Positions 34,241 to 46,870 of a stretch of 54,452 nucleotides of DNA are shown here, in pieces. Position 1 is the stretch's first letter. Every line of letters starts with the position of its first letter. A program made the translations under genes and the position numbers. The notes under the pieces are model-generated. The model was given only the letters and a program-made list of their open reading frames with translations, was not told where the DNA came from and ran no database searches. The DNA comes from Phoronis australis (Eukaryota; Phoronida; Phoronidae), in assembly GCA_002633005.1 (NCBI GenBank), contig NMRA01000895.1, positions 53,490-107,941 on the forward strand, in the 5' to 3' direction.

Positions 34241-37200
34241 GTTGAAAATTGTTGAAATTAAAACAGTTAATGAAACAAACAGTTTTTTTCAACAACAATC
34301 TTGCGGAAACTTTCCTTATGAATTTTAAATATTAGAAAAATGACTGGCTTCTGGACAAATACTTCACATTGCAGATTACTGCACGAGACCAGTACATGGC
34401 AGTTACATGATGATGTTGAGTATTTTATCCAATTCTTGGCATCGCAAATGCATTATGTTTGACTACAACAGGAAGGCAGATGAAAGTGGTAGCATGCTAT
34501 ATCACAAATTTTGTCATTAAAATTAGTTGTACACCTAGGTTGAATGATTAAAAACTGGCATGTTTTTTAGTTTTGAAAAATTATCGGTTTATGTAAAATT
34601 GGAACTCTTAAATTTTGGGGATAAATTAGTTGGGTGATGATGCCACTTTGAGCACAATTTAGACAACTAATACGAAACACCATTAAAAATGAAATCTACG
34701 CGCGTTTCTAGCATGAGCAATGTTATACTGAGCTCGCCAACTTCCACGGAATGAAATAGATACGACATATGAAACAGTGTTCTTTCGTGTATCAGTTAAT
34801 GTTAATAATTCCGTAGAGCGTAAGCTCTGCAGTCAATGACCATGAACCAAACATGTCAGAGCATACATGTACATAGACTGAAGAATTGTAGCGGCAGGCG
34901 TGCGTGGTACACAGTAGTTGGATGTTAAAACTTTAAAAAACATAAAACTTTGAGTGATTGATAGGAATAGTAAAATGTCCAAGGGTTTCGGTCACTGATT
35001 CATGGAAAATCTGATAAAATGACATTACACAATGAATAATGAACAATGATATTATGCGCCTAATTTCACTGTACAGTATACCTGTATATAGTATATTAGG
35101 CAACATTGGTTGTCGGTTCTCTTCCATTCAGCATCGGTAATACATTTGTGTGAGCTAAACTTGGACTTCACAATGTGCTACTTACGTATTTTTAACACAC
35201 ACAGAGCTCTTGAGCGTGACCCTTTCATTATACATAACCCCCATGTCACCTTTTGGTGTGAGACACCTCAATCCAAGGGAGTTAATTGTTTCTTTTGGAG
35301 GTTCAATGATTGATGACAACGCTAATGAGATTCCTTCAGATCGCTGATACTGACACGAAGGTTATGATATAAATCAAACAAAACAGCGACATGGACTTTA
35401 TCAAAAAATCGTGTTTTTTCACCACTTCATACCTCAAGAACTGCCTTTTATTCCTCGTTTTCACAGACATCGTAAGCTGTTCGCCCTCTCTGCAAAACAC
35501 GACTTACTAACTTTAAAGCCCATCCTGAAGAGTAACACAAGTGATGCAAATTTACTTCTTAGCACGTGTTAAAAATGCACTATACAGTATCAAGCACGCG
35601 AACTGTACCACTTACATCTATGGCCACATGAGAAATTCGATGCTGGTGGATTGACCTTTTAGACATAAAAGACATTTACACAAATTGGAAAATGAAATGG
35701 TAACACCTCAATTGAGTTACTGACTTCTTTTAGATGTAAATTCTTCAAATTTATTTAAGCACTCACAATGTGACCTGACTTCTACATAAGTGAATAATAG
35801 ACAACAATCAAAAATGATAGAGTATGTGACAACATTTCAATGAGTCAAAGTGATTTGCCACAATCTTTGTGCACGCATCACGTGGTGGTTAGTGTTTCTC
35901 GTTAGCAGCAGACGAACCAGCTAGTGTCGTAACCTATTTCTTCATTTGATTTTTAAATTCGGCTTTGACTTCACTAAAACCCTTTTTTGAATATGTACCC
36001 ATGCGTCTTCGTCTGATTATGGGCCCAGCTTAGAAGTATTTCAGATGAAACCCTCAGTTATTTTTCTTTATTCACTGTTCACACACGGTACGGAGGTATT
36101 TTTAAAATATTGCATTTTTGCATAAGAGGCTGTCACTTAAAGGTTTTCAAGATTTTCAATAAAGTTGTAAAATAAAGAACACAAAGGATATTTTAGAAAA
36201 CAGTAACATCATTTTTGAGAGTTCAACTTTTAGTTTACTTGCATATGAAAGAAAATTTCATACCACTGTTTTGGTATCAACATACGTATCCTTTTTGTTA
36301 AATCACGTGACGCACATAATGGCAGATTTGTAAAAAGGTAAAAATCAAACTCTGTAATTTCTTTCATTAACAATGAAATATTAATTGGGTTAAAATCCAT
36401 AGTTTTAAACATTTTTCAAAATGCGCAAACTGGTCAGTTAGGGCCTACAAAACCTAAACACACGCGTAATGAACAAAAATGAACAAAGATATGGGTGGCT
36501 AGTATAAAGACACTGTCACTGTTAAAACAGCATTATGTTTTACAATCATATGGCTCGTGTTCATGTCGATGGCACGCGGACTGTGGTCTGGAAATTTTAG
36601 GGAGGGCAGACCATGCCGCTGGTGTCAACAGACAGCAACTGAAGCACCATTAGGCAAAGTGTTTTTCGATTCTTGGTATAAGCCTAAATTGTAACATTAT
36701 CTGTTGGTGACCCGGTGACACCCAATCGAACATCGGTTGGCCGTCACCTGAGTGATGAGCTTCCGATGTGTTCTGATTTTGGCCGTGTAAGAAATGTCGG
36801 AGAAGCGTTGGTTTGCATCTCAACATGCCTTATCATATACAGTTAAGAGACCATGCTCAGCCTACATCTCGTCAACTGAATTTGGTCTTTTATCACTGTG
36901 GGAATAGTATTCAGGAACTAAACTTCCGTGTTTCAGTAATACATATTACGTATTCATATTGCCTCTGACATTTATTTGACTACTAGAGCATATCTTGTAT
37001 GTAATTGCTTTATTTAGCGCTTTGTAATACACTTTATTTCTGAAGAGGAACAGTTAACGTAACGTTTGGAGTAAACAAATTTAGGTGTAACCCGGTTCAG
37101 CATTTTGTATCTAGGAACTTGCGTATCCGAAATAATACTAAAAGGGAATTGTCTACTCAAACCTTTCACATATGCAAAATGTACAGTGTACGAATGCATT

Positions 37201-40200
37201 AGGCTTCTCTTATTTGCGCAGTTGGACATCTTTGTTCATGAGCATTTGTTTTGTACGCTTTAGCTTATTTTTAATTCTACGTAATGTGTCTAAACACGGG
37301 CAGATAGGATAAAAATACCTGGAACACATAAACACATTGGCTTACATGACAAATGGTCCAAATTTATATTAGGAAACTACAAAAAAAAAATAAAAAAAAA
37401 CTTGCTGAAACCTCGGCTCTGCAGAATGCTTCTCTCACTAAATTTCCGAGCGGACGCAAACAATCTTGGAAAATGAAGTATGACAAAAGTATGCAAACTT
37501 GAACAGGATGAGACAGACGTTTTTGAATAGTTGAACAGGTTTGTGGAAACGAAAATTCCGTCGCAATTTCAGTGAAAAGTATCCCAGGAAATTTTCAAAT
37601 TACAAACCGAAATAAAAAAAAAACATGAGGATGCGTTTCAAACGATTTTCGATTTCTCAACAGAGTATGGAATGACACTGATGCAACAGTTTCGGTCAAA
37701 ATTTGAAAGGGAATGATATATAAGATAGCAAATGAACGAAATATCGATAATCAAACTGAAACGATTCTAATTCATATCAGCAGCTGCCTACACCACCGAC
37801 ACATCTTTTGCGCAATACATGTATTTCCTCGTTGTCGGTAAGATCAGTGTCAAGTGTTGTGGTCTGTTGTTACAGGACAAGACGAGTTCGCAACTGGTTA
37901 GCGCACAAAATCATTTCGGAAATAGATCCGGTGAATTATCCAGTTCATTAAGATTATTACTACTTATTAACTGCAGTTTACAGACTCGCTCTCACACTCC
38001 CAATACACTACTTAAGCTCCTGAAATGTTGACAGTAAAATGTGAATGTTCGTGAAATCAACCCGTACATCTGGATCCTCGGCGTTTAATGTTTAAAAGTT
38101 GTCAAACAATTGCACGTAATCACGTGACTATCCTTTTGCAAACAAATAAATTTCAACACTTGTACAAGTACCAAATACGACTTCAAAATATGACAGAAAA
38201 GTAAAAAATTCACCATGCCAGAAATTTATCCCACATCAGTTCTATAAAACCCTGCATCTACCTGCAGACTTTACTTAGGACAAATTCGAGACGGCATTTT
38301 GAAACGTGGGTTTGCAGCTCTACCTGACTTCGTTTTAAACTCTTTGCACGCCCATAAGAACATTTGATTATATAGACTGTAGACTTAGGAGTCCAAGTAA
38401 CAGAGATATAGAATGCCAGAATTTTATCTCACAATGTAAAGGTGCCATAAAACATCAAAATTCTAAAAAAATACTTACTGACCAATTCAACAAGAAATAC
38501 CTAGCAACTTTTGGATTGCAAACAGGGTCCTCTAAAAGAAAAGTGGTTTAGCCTTTTCCGAACTAATGACAAAATCAAGGAACTGTCCTACTCAAGTGTT
38601 TCACACATAGGAGCATGCCTTATACATTGCGCGTAGGTAGATTTCATTTGCAAATGTGTGTCTGCTTGAGTTTGTGCGTGATTTTGTAGTTTTCACTTCT
38701 AAGCATTTACGTAAATGTTTGTAGATGCTGTAAAAATAAAAAAAACAGAATCAGACACATTGGCTTACGGGTTATATGTACACAAATTACTTATGACAAC
38801 CACTAAAACTTTTACTGATTCCACACAGACTAGAACAGAGCACGTTAGGCCTACTAGAGTTCCGTAATTTTTGTGATTCGAACACCTACTGTAAGGTCGA
38901 CAGAGTCAAAGCGTAAACGAGACTACCATCAAACGGTTAAGGACAAACATCGTAAAAACTGCAAATACACACAATGGAGAATGGAATAGCCATACTTTAC
39001 GCTACTTGTAGTTAATGAATTTATTCAGGCTCATATGTTTGCACGTTAGCTTATCACTGAACACATTAAGTTTAACAAGGGCAGATATAATTTACAGTTA
39101 ATGCTAATTAATACGTAAGAAAAGGTAAAAAAAAAATCACTTTGCCAGCAACCATAAACGCATCTCCATAAAACATCGAAGTGAATATTTCGGAAATGCG
39201 GCCAGGTTTCGCAAAAAATCGATAATATTGAAGGGCAGCATATATTATACGAGATATAACTTTTGCTGCCCACTGGAACTAATAACATTGACATCAACAT
39301 ACTTAGACTTTTAGCACCGAGATGGAGAGAACACAATAATAGAAAATTATAAAAAATTAGACGATATTTTCGCTATTCTGGTTAGGTTTCGTCTTACTAG
39401 ACAAATTGGTTTAATTTGCTGTTTTACCTGTTGACAAGCGTGACAACAACACCCTTTCGAGACGTTTCACGACCATTAGCTTGGCATTCGCGGTGTGAAG
39501 TGATACAACTGTATGTCACCATCACAGGAAATAAAATGGCTAAGGTTTCAAAAAACAAAGGCGAGAAGAACCGTATGTTTCCAGTGCTGAACAGGGCCGT
39601 GAAATTGAAAGTGGTGTAGCATATTCAGTCAAAACTTAACAGGAAAATGACAAACAAGCCCAATAAAGGGAAATCAAGCTGAAGCAGCTACACATACATG
39701 TACGATTTCATTATTCCAGACATTTCCCCGGACCGTTATCTTCTGTTCATTTCACTGCCCATGTGAATTCTCAAACGTCTCTACGTTTAGCAAGGAATGC
39801 AGTGGTGTCTTTGCTTTTGTTAATCCAAATTTCCTGTATTTTTACTAAATTCAGGGGCAATTGCTGCCTGATCCTTTACCTACCAACCACACGCAGACAT
39901 CAAGGCACTTTTATATTATCTGAATTACGATACGCGTAGATCCCCTTTTATGAGAGAGTTTGCGAATTGCACGTTCCGGAGACTTGCCGTTTCCGTGTCC
40001 GTGCATGTTTAGTTCAGCGTACACGAACTGTAATACGTTTGTTCAAAGAAAAAATTGCTAAAACATTTCACATGCACATGTACTAGCAATCGAAAACCTG
40101 CCTTAAGCGCACGTCCACGAATGGACCAGGCAAAAAGTGATAAAGGCTATGTCACGGATTCCCTCGGATGCCCCCTTCATACCCACATTTATTTTTTTTG

Positions 40201-41484
40201 CGTGCGCCACCTTGTGGTTGCTATGGGAACGTGTTTTTTCTGCCAATTCCAAGCCTCGTTACAGCTACATTTTGGCACATTTTGCGAACTTACCTTGAGA
40301 ACAATAGTGCAAAATGAAACACTTCAAGTTTATCACTGAATTGAGGTGTCTTTCAACTTGCCAGTCATAGAAAATATCACGGTTTCAGTTACATTTTAGC
40401 TGTTTTTTAAGGCTACCAGTTTAGCTAGTTTGTGGTGATTCCGAAATGCTGAAAATTGCCCTACTTCCTGCCTCAATATCTCAGCTGAAGCCAAATTTAA
40501 AACAACAAAACTACAACCAGTGTTTAGATTGATCTTAGGTCTATAAAATAAAACCATAAAAGTCTAGGCCATCACCCTTCTTTATACTGCATCGGGCTCT
40601 AGAAGTAGGCTACCTCACCAAAATTGTGCAACTGGCCAATGTCTGCATAGTAACAAATGTATGCAAAGATTCAAAATACAGTTTTGAAATTTAAAATAGG
40701 CCATCGAACACATCAAGAAAGCTTTAATTTTGTTACTTTACAGAAAAGAATGAGAAGCACAACGCACGTTGGTTTCCTTTGACCCTAACGATAAAGGAGC
40801 CAATAGCATGTGCATAATATACTCACCGTTTCAAAATGCATTATGGTTAAGTAAAAAATGTGTAAAGTAAGTTTTCAGTTATACAAAACTGCGAACTCGA
40901 ATTCTGAAATTTTAATGAAGTGGGTCTGATTGAAATTTAGTTTTCTAATTTTCTCGAAGTCGGTTGATCGTGTTCCGACGCATCTCAATTCAACGAATTT
41001 TATAAAAAACAATAATAGGTGTATTGGGCCGGAAGGAGCCACCTGCATCTCCACACAGTGTATATCACCAAACCCGAACAAATCAGACAGCTAAAAAGCT
41101 AGTCATAAAAAAGAGATATATTGAAATGGTATGGGATAGATGCTGTGAAATGAGGTTAGAAAAACTGATCTTATAAGGACAATCGACTACCGGTGAAATT
41201 GGCGTTGCTGTCCCCATACAGCACACGCCCAGATGTGCATATGGATGTCTGAATATTCTCGCATTATGGATACCAATGCTTTTTTAGTTTTTACCGAAAA
41301 TGCATAGATGTATTTTAGGACGGTTCGTAGACATTTTCATAAAAAACACTGGAAACCGAGTATTTCACACCCAAGATAGCAGAAAAATCAGTTCACTTGT
41401 GTTTTGTCTCTATCACAGTTTCGACGGCGGATTCCCAGATACCATTTGTCAGTTCGGGGTGCGAATTGCTGACAAGCATATGCG
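34241..41484. other. Seven-kilobase stretch with no supported feature
   Basis: AT-rich throughout, with A-runs at 37379-37400. Open frames are at or below about 100 codons and none carries a recognisable motif or paired splice signals. A 27-codon frame starting MAKVSKNKGEKNRMF at about 39536 has a fair start context but is too short to call. I see no repeats of note. Confidence 0.4.
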
Positions 41485-41690
41485 CGCACCCAGGGGGCTC
41501 CGGGGGAGAATGCACAATGCATTGGCCTTGAACAAACCCCGTTTACCGGATTTACTTAGTAATAAGGTCCACAATCCCAAAACTTCGAGACCCCTGCATC
41601 CCTACATTTTAGGGTGGGAGCGCGGATTGGCGAAATTCTGTGCCCTGCCCCCCCAACTCAAAATCCTGGATCCGCCCGAGTTTAGTATGA
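41485..41690. mobile_element. Fragment related to the hAT-like element at 640
   Basis: The GC-rich island ends 'cccccccaactcaaaatcc' followed by 'tggatccgccc', the reverse complement of a GGCGGATCCAGGA-type terminus as at 640-665. The other end was not found. The 151-codon open frame spanning 41300-41755 is explained by this GC-rich insert. Confidence 0.4.
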
Positions 41691-42313
41691 GTAAGCAATG
41701 GTATTTGGTGCTAACCATCAGTCAGACTACAAAAAGTCATAAGTCTCGAGAGTAATACATGTAGTGTCAGTTACTTCATTTAAAAATCATCAGACAATGC
41801 ATGTGCAGCAAAACGAAAATGAAATACACAAAGTTAACATTCAGACTGCATATAGGTGAACTTGGGTAATCCTGCAAAGAGAATTTGGAACAAAGTTGGG
41901 CAATATTTAAAAACTGTCCTGATTTAAATTATTGTTTATTATGTTAGACATAGAGATGCAGCAGAGCAGGTTATACTGTACTTATGTAGCAAAACGATAA
42001 GATAGCCAAACATTAAACAAGCACCAAAGTAGTTAAGAGAATAGCAATACAAAATTGAGGTTGATATAAGACTCAGGCAAATTACACGCCATAAAGCAAG
42101 TAACTAGAAAAGAACAAATCTGGTCACATTTACAAAATGCGAGCAAATTATGTGTACAATGAGACACCTTTAGTCAGCACAGATGACAGGTCACGAAATG
42201 GAAATAGCATTTTGTCTGATTACTTTTGACACACTGTATTTCAAATGTCTCTGGGTCTTGTATACATGAAACATGTGCTACTGCGGCAATTCCATTGACT
42301 CAACAATCTTTTG
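41691..42313. other. Downstream flank of the five-exon gene
   Basis: AT-rich. It should contain the 3' UTR of the minus-strand gene that ends at 42314. No clear polyadenylation signal was chosen. Confidence 0.35.
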
Positions 42314-43754
42314 TCACAGTTCAAATCGACGGTCTTCCTCAGCAATTCTTTTCATTCCAAAGGCATCAAACTGAGCGAGTTTCCCAGAACGATTGAGTGC
42401 TGCTAAACGGGAAAATATTTTATCTCCTGAGGTGAGAGACATTCTTCCGAACATCACTATGAACAGGAGCAATACATTCATGGGTTACATATAATGCTTT
42501 TCTGGCTTTTTGTTTGTAATATCGCTAGGACCTTTGGGCAAATTCACCGATGTCAGTTAGAAGCTGTGTCCTAACAGGGTTGTCTCTTCCATCAGATGCA
42601 GCAGTGAGAAACTGATTTGACTTATGAATCTTTGGCAAAGGCGTGGGCATCCAGAATGACGGTTGGTCCCCCTCGTTTCCACTAGAAAAATTTGCCTGTA
42701 AATATTGCAATTATATGCAACTTAATCCGTAACCACAAGAATTATATTTTCTACGAATAGAATGCTGTATTTTGAATCCCCAAGTATTTTCCCCAGTCTT
42801 ATTCTTGAGGTTGAATGCTTCAGGTATTAGGGACCCTAACGGTGTTAAAACTTTAGCCATGTTAATTTACTTAGGCTCCATTGTAATGGGGTTCCACTGC
42901 ATATTTGGAAAATTATGTATCTCTGGTTATACAGATAGAGCAATGTGAGCAGGTGCACAGTTGAATTAGATGAGGAATTGGTGTCAGCTAGGAGACAAGG
43001 GCTCGAATAAATATTTTGATAATGGACACCAAATTTCCACTTCTTACACGTGAATATTTTCCTAATGCAAGTCAGTACTGGAAGAAGTTACTAAAATTAC
43101 TCTAGTACTCGAGTGTCGCTTTACTTCATGACTTCATGTAGGGTTGTGCCTTTCCTGGCGACTGCAGTCGGAATCTAGTTGAGAAAGCAAATATAATAAA
43201 GTCGTTATCAACAGGTATAGAATATTGATGACCTGCAGCTGCATAACAATTTACCTGACCCAACTGGAATCGATACATTCTGTTCTTCCAGAAATTTTTT
43301 GTTGACTGTATTTCCACTTACATTCCTAACTCAAGCTAGGCCTTGGGCTTAGAGCCTTTCTGATGATGAAGGCGGGCACTTACCTTACTTTTACTTGGCC
43401 TCCATCTGATTCCATGCTGAGATCGACGATTTCCACAAACTGAGGGGCAGGGGGCAAACTGTTGTAAACAAGCCCACTCTGACCCTGGCAAGATTTCGCT
43501 GCCACTTTCAGTTGCAGCACTGTCATTGAACGGGACTGGGTCGGTGATTTTAACATATTTCAAATGGCTTGCTATGGACTTGCTGCAATCAGTTAGTGCT
43601 TCAATTGCTTGCTGCATGGTTTCGATATTCCTTTGAAGCTCCATAAAATAGATTTGAAGGATTATGCCAACGAACACACTAAATCAACTACTTCATCCAC
43701 CTCATCAGCCATTTTTTCCTCAGTGATATCAGAGACACCTGAGGGGCTCTTCAT
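42314..43754 (-). CDS. Putative five-exon gene of unknown function, 216 residues
   Basis: Proposed exons in gene order are 43754-43701, 43638-43384, 43305-43255, 42695-42548 and 42456-42314. Phases are 0, 0, 0 and 1, and the joined frame is 216 codons plus TGA. The start ATG (MKSPSGVSDITEEK) has an in-frame TGA just upstream. The donor after exon 2 is consensus (AAG|GTAAGT) and exon 4 has the acceptor ATTTACAG. The acceptor of exon 5 follows CTCCTGTTCATAG. Intron 1 (62 bp) and the acceptor of exon 3 are weak. LQRNIETMQQAIEALTDC, near residues 19-36, looks like a coiled coil. The middle is Ser/Pro-rich. The C-terminal end is charged (GMKRIAEEDRRFEL). I recognise no family. It could be a lineage-specific gene or a host-like piece of a transposon. 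Exons 2 and 4 are the firmest. Confidence 0.45.
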
Positions 43755-46030
43755 CAAAATGGTAATTCACAGTAAAAAAAACAAAAAACACTAATTTTAT
43801 TGAATTTTATTTTCTTAGAAATAAGCCCAATAATTTAACAACCATTTGAGCACTTTTAAATCGCAAAACTCAACATTTTCGATGACTAGTAGCTATTGTC
43901 ACAAGTGCTCACTTTGGCTGAGGTGGCCGCAAACTACATGTATATGAAGACATGTGTTTGCCGGTGGTTTTGATGCCAAATATCTATTCTTCTAAGATAG
44001 ATCAAACCCACAATTAAGTTTCAAAGTGTGAAATTTGGCTTCAGCTGAGATTGACTCATTCAAACCTGGGCAAGTTATCCATGTTTTCTGCTTGTATGAC
44101 CCCATGACCCTTCAAACCCGAAATGTGGAATTTAAGGTGCAACTTGACACTTTTATTTTTCATTTTTACGAAGACAATGGATGACTTGATACAAAACAGT
44201 AGCTATTTATTTTCTAGTAGCTTCTGTAATTACTTGCAATGTCACAAAAACTGTGATTATTGGGGTAAGTTCTGATAGTGGTTTTCAGTGAAAACTGAGG
44301 TACCCGAATTTTAACCTACCTAACGCGATAGAATTTGTTTAAAGTGCATTTTAGTGATTACCATAAGGAAGTAAACAAAAATGCATAATATGATCCAAAT
44401 CCGTCACATAGGGTTTATCACCACTGTACGGATATTTGCCTGGTCTGAAGTGTACTGCACTCTTTTAAGAGATTCAGAGCTTTTAAAAAAGCTCTGAATC
44501 TTTCTGTTTCGCGATTTTCACATTTCTAGTAATTTCTATTTGAAACTTGATTTCAGAATTGAATTCATCAACGTCTAAAACTTTGTAACAGATAAGTCAA
44601 TTTGCGCTCAAGTATTCTTTTTAGTTTACGCCCGTTCATGTCGTCTGACTAACTGAAATCCACCAGATGCCGCAAAATCAAAAAACGCCGCCCGTTGATT
44701 TGATGGCTTCCGCGACAAAGGAAATTGAGTTATTCCAACTTTTCCCCACAGGGCACCGATAGCTGATTTTTAACGTCAAATGAAAGTTTGAACACTCCGA
44801 TTTGCTTGCATGTTAGGTGTTTTGGATACCAATCTTTTGAGTGTCCAATCAAACATTATTTGGACGCATTATAATTGTGATTACCATTTCCAATAGTTGG
44901 TATTTTATTTCACTTGCACGGCAGGCTGTCGAACAACGCAGCACTTGTGACTTAACTATAATAGCAATAATTGCTGACGAAATTGCAAAATCAGCTGAAA
45001 TCTAGTTCCAGTCAATTTCGTTTTTGACTCTTTGAATTGGCCCAATAGAGTTAGTACACGTAAATAAAGAAATGCTGGTAATAAAGCTAGGCTTTTTACA
45101 TTTGCCAGTTGGCGATCATTCTGCAACTTAAATCACTTCAAGGCGTTGGAACCTGCTCTACGCGTTTGGACTGGTCATGAGGAGTTCGGCGTCGTCAGGA
45201 GAAAAATCGGCAAAAATTCACCGACAAGGCGTACTTAATGAGATCGTATACTTCGTTACACATGACTTTTTGAAACGAAACTGTTGGCATACATTCAGTG
45301 GAAGGGTAGTGATTGAATGTGACCTTAATTAAATTAATAGGGTCCCCAAACTGACAATGGTCTATAGGTTTCACTGATTGTTTAGTACACAACGATGAAC
45401 TTGGAGCGTCGATTTTTTTACAGTTTTTCTTGTTTATCTAAATTTTTGCGCATGAGTACCACCATGTAACCATAGAAAACGCGTATGATCAGTACCGTTC
45501 ATACATGTACATGTATATGTAACGTGTAGTTCAAGTTATGTTGCATTTTATGACATCGGCTCTCAAAATACCTGTACGGACTCGTCATACTCAGTTTTGC
45601 GTGACTGTCCAAAATCCTCTTCAGCAACTGTACGGTTTAGCATTAAGCCGGCGGTGTTTTCAACTTGTTTTCATCTAATTAGGCATCAATACATGTACAT
45701 GCAAAAATTAACCCATTCCTATGCATATAAATCAGTATCTTGATGAATAATGTCAAATGAATTTGAAATCGGATTCCCACCAAAAACTTGTTGTCCGACA
45801 TACTGCACGGACTATACATGTATCTCCCAGAAATAACTGAGATTTGTTGGTTTCTGCGACCTAAACTGCCCAGCACGAAACTTCAAAATTAACCGAAGGT
45901 TGCAACAATTTCAAACTGGAGGAAATATCTAAAATTCACATACAACAGGCCGCAAGGTTTGGCTCGAGAATGACCAACACATTGACTTCCGTCAAAACTT
46001 CATCATGTCGTTCGAGCACCTCGTTGTTAG
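43755..46030. other. No gene recognised
   Basis: AT-rich intergenic sequence, 5' of the minus-strand five-exon gene and possibly intronic to UBR4 on the plus strand. A strong hairpin lies at 44470-44501 and ACATGTACATGTATATGTA near 45502. Confidence 0.4.
44470..44501. repeat. Perfect 15-bp-arm hairpin
   Basis: AGATTCAGAGCTTTT (44470-44484) pairs exactly with AAAAGCTCTGAATCT (44487-44501) across a two-base loop. Confidence 0.85.
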
Positions 46031-46135
46031 GGTGTTGTCGTGGGTAACGATTCTGTCACATCTAAAAACAGTAAGAACGCTAAATCGTCTAAGGGGAACG
46101 TTCCAACAGCTGTTATCCTATTAAACTTGACGCAG
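46031..46135 (+). CDS. Candidate exon, possibly upstream UBR4 exon
   Basis: A 105-base open segment (35 codons) lies between an acceptor ending CTCGTTGTTAG and a consensus donor ACGCAG|GTGGGT. It reads GVVVGNDSVTSKNSKN, then VPTAVILLNLTQ. Phase 0 at both ends would join in frame to the UBR4 exon at 48868, with the minisatellite in the intron between. I cannot recall a matching UBR4 segment, so membership is inferred only from strand, phase and position. It could be chance. Confidence 0.3.
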
Positions 46136-46240
46136 GTGGGTGACAGCCCTACTGTTTTCAAACACCTATCGCGCGTGGTGTGCCATCACATATTTCGTGT
46201 ATTGCACTGCATTCTCGTGCTAAATCTACACGTTGTATTA

Positions 46241-46870
46241 TAGATTGTGCACCAGACAAGTGTGGTGGGTGTGTATAGATTGTGCACCAGATGAGTGTGG
46301 TAGGTGTGTATAGATTGTGAACCAGATGAGTGTGGTGAGTGTGTATAGATTGTGCACCAGATGAGTGTGATGGGTGTGTACAGATTGTGCACCAGATGAG
46401 TGTGGTGGGTCTGTATAGATTGTGCACCAGATGAGTGTGGTGAGAGTGTAGAGATTGTGCACCAGATGAGTGTGATGGGTGTGTATAGATTGTGCACCAG
46501 ATGAGTGTGATGGGTGTGTATAGATTGTGCACCAGATGAGTGTGGTGAGTGTGTATAGATTGTGCACCAGATGAGTGTGATGAGTGTGTATAGATTGTGC
46601 ACCAGATGAGTGTGATGGGTGTGTATAGATTGTGCACCAGATGAGTGTGATGGGTGTGTATAGATTGTGCACCAGATGAGTGTGATGGGTGTGTATAGAT
46701 TGTGCACCAGATGAGTGTGGTGGGTGTGTATAGATTGTGCACCAGGTGAGTGTGATGAGTGTGTATAGATTGTGCACCAGATGAGTGTGGTGAGTGTGTA
46801 TAGATTGTGCACCAGATGAGTGTGATGGGTGTGTATAGATTGCGCACCAGATGAGTGCGGTGGGTGTGGA
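46241..46870. repeat. Minisatellite cluster 1, 35-bp unit, 18 copies
   Basis: The unit 'tagattgtgcaccagatgag' plus 'tgtgrtgggtgtgta' repeats every 35 bases, exactly 18 times, with a few substitutions per copy. Because 35 is not a multiple of three and the unit has no stop in any minus-strand frame, three overlapping minus-strand frames of 224-240 codons run through it. They are not considered genes. Confidence 0.95.

Noticed and set aside
41300-41755. 151-codon plus-strand open frame
   Set aside because: Its length comes from a GC-rich transposon end inserted in AT-rich sequence. There is no domain or splice context.
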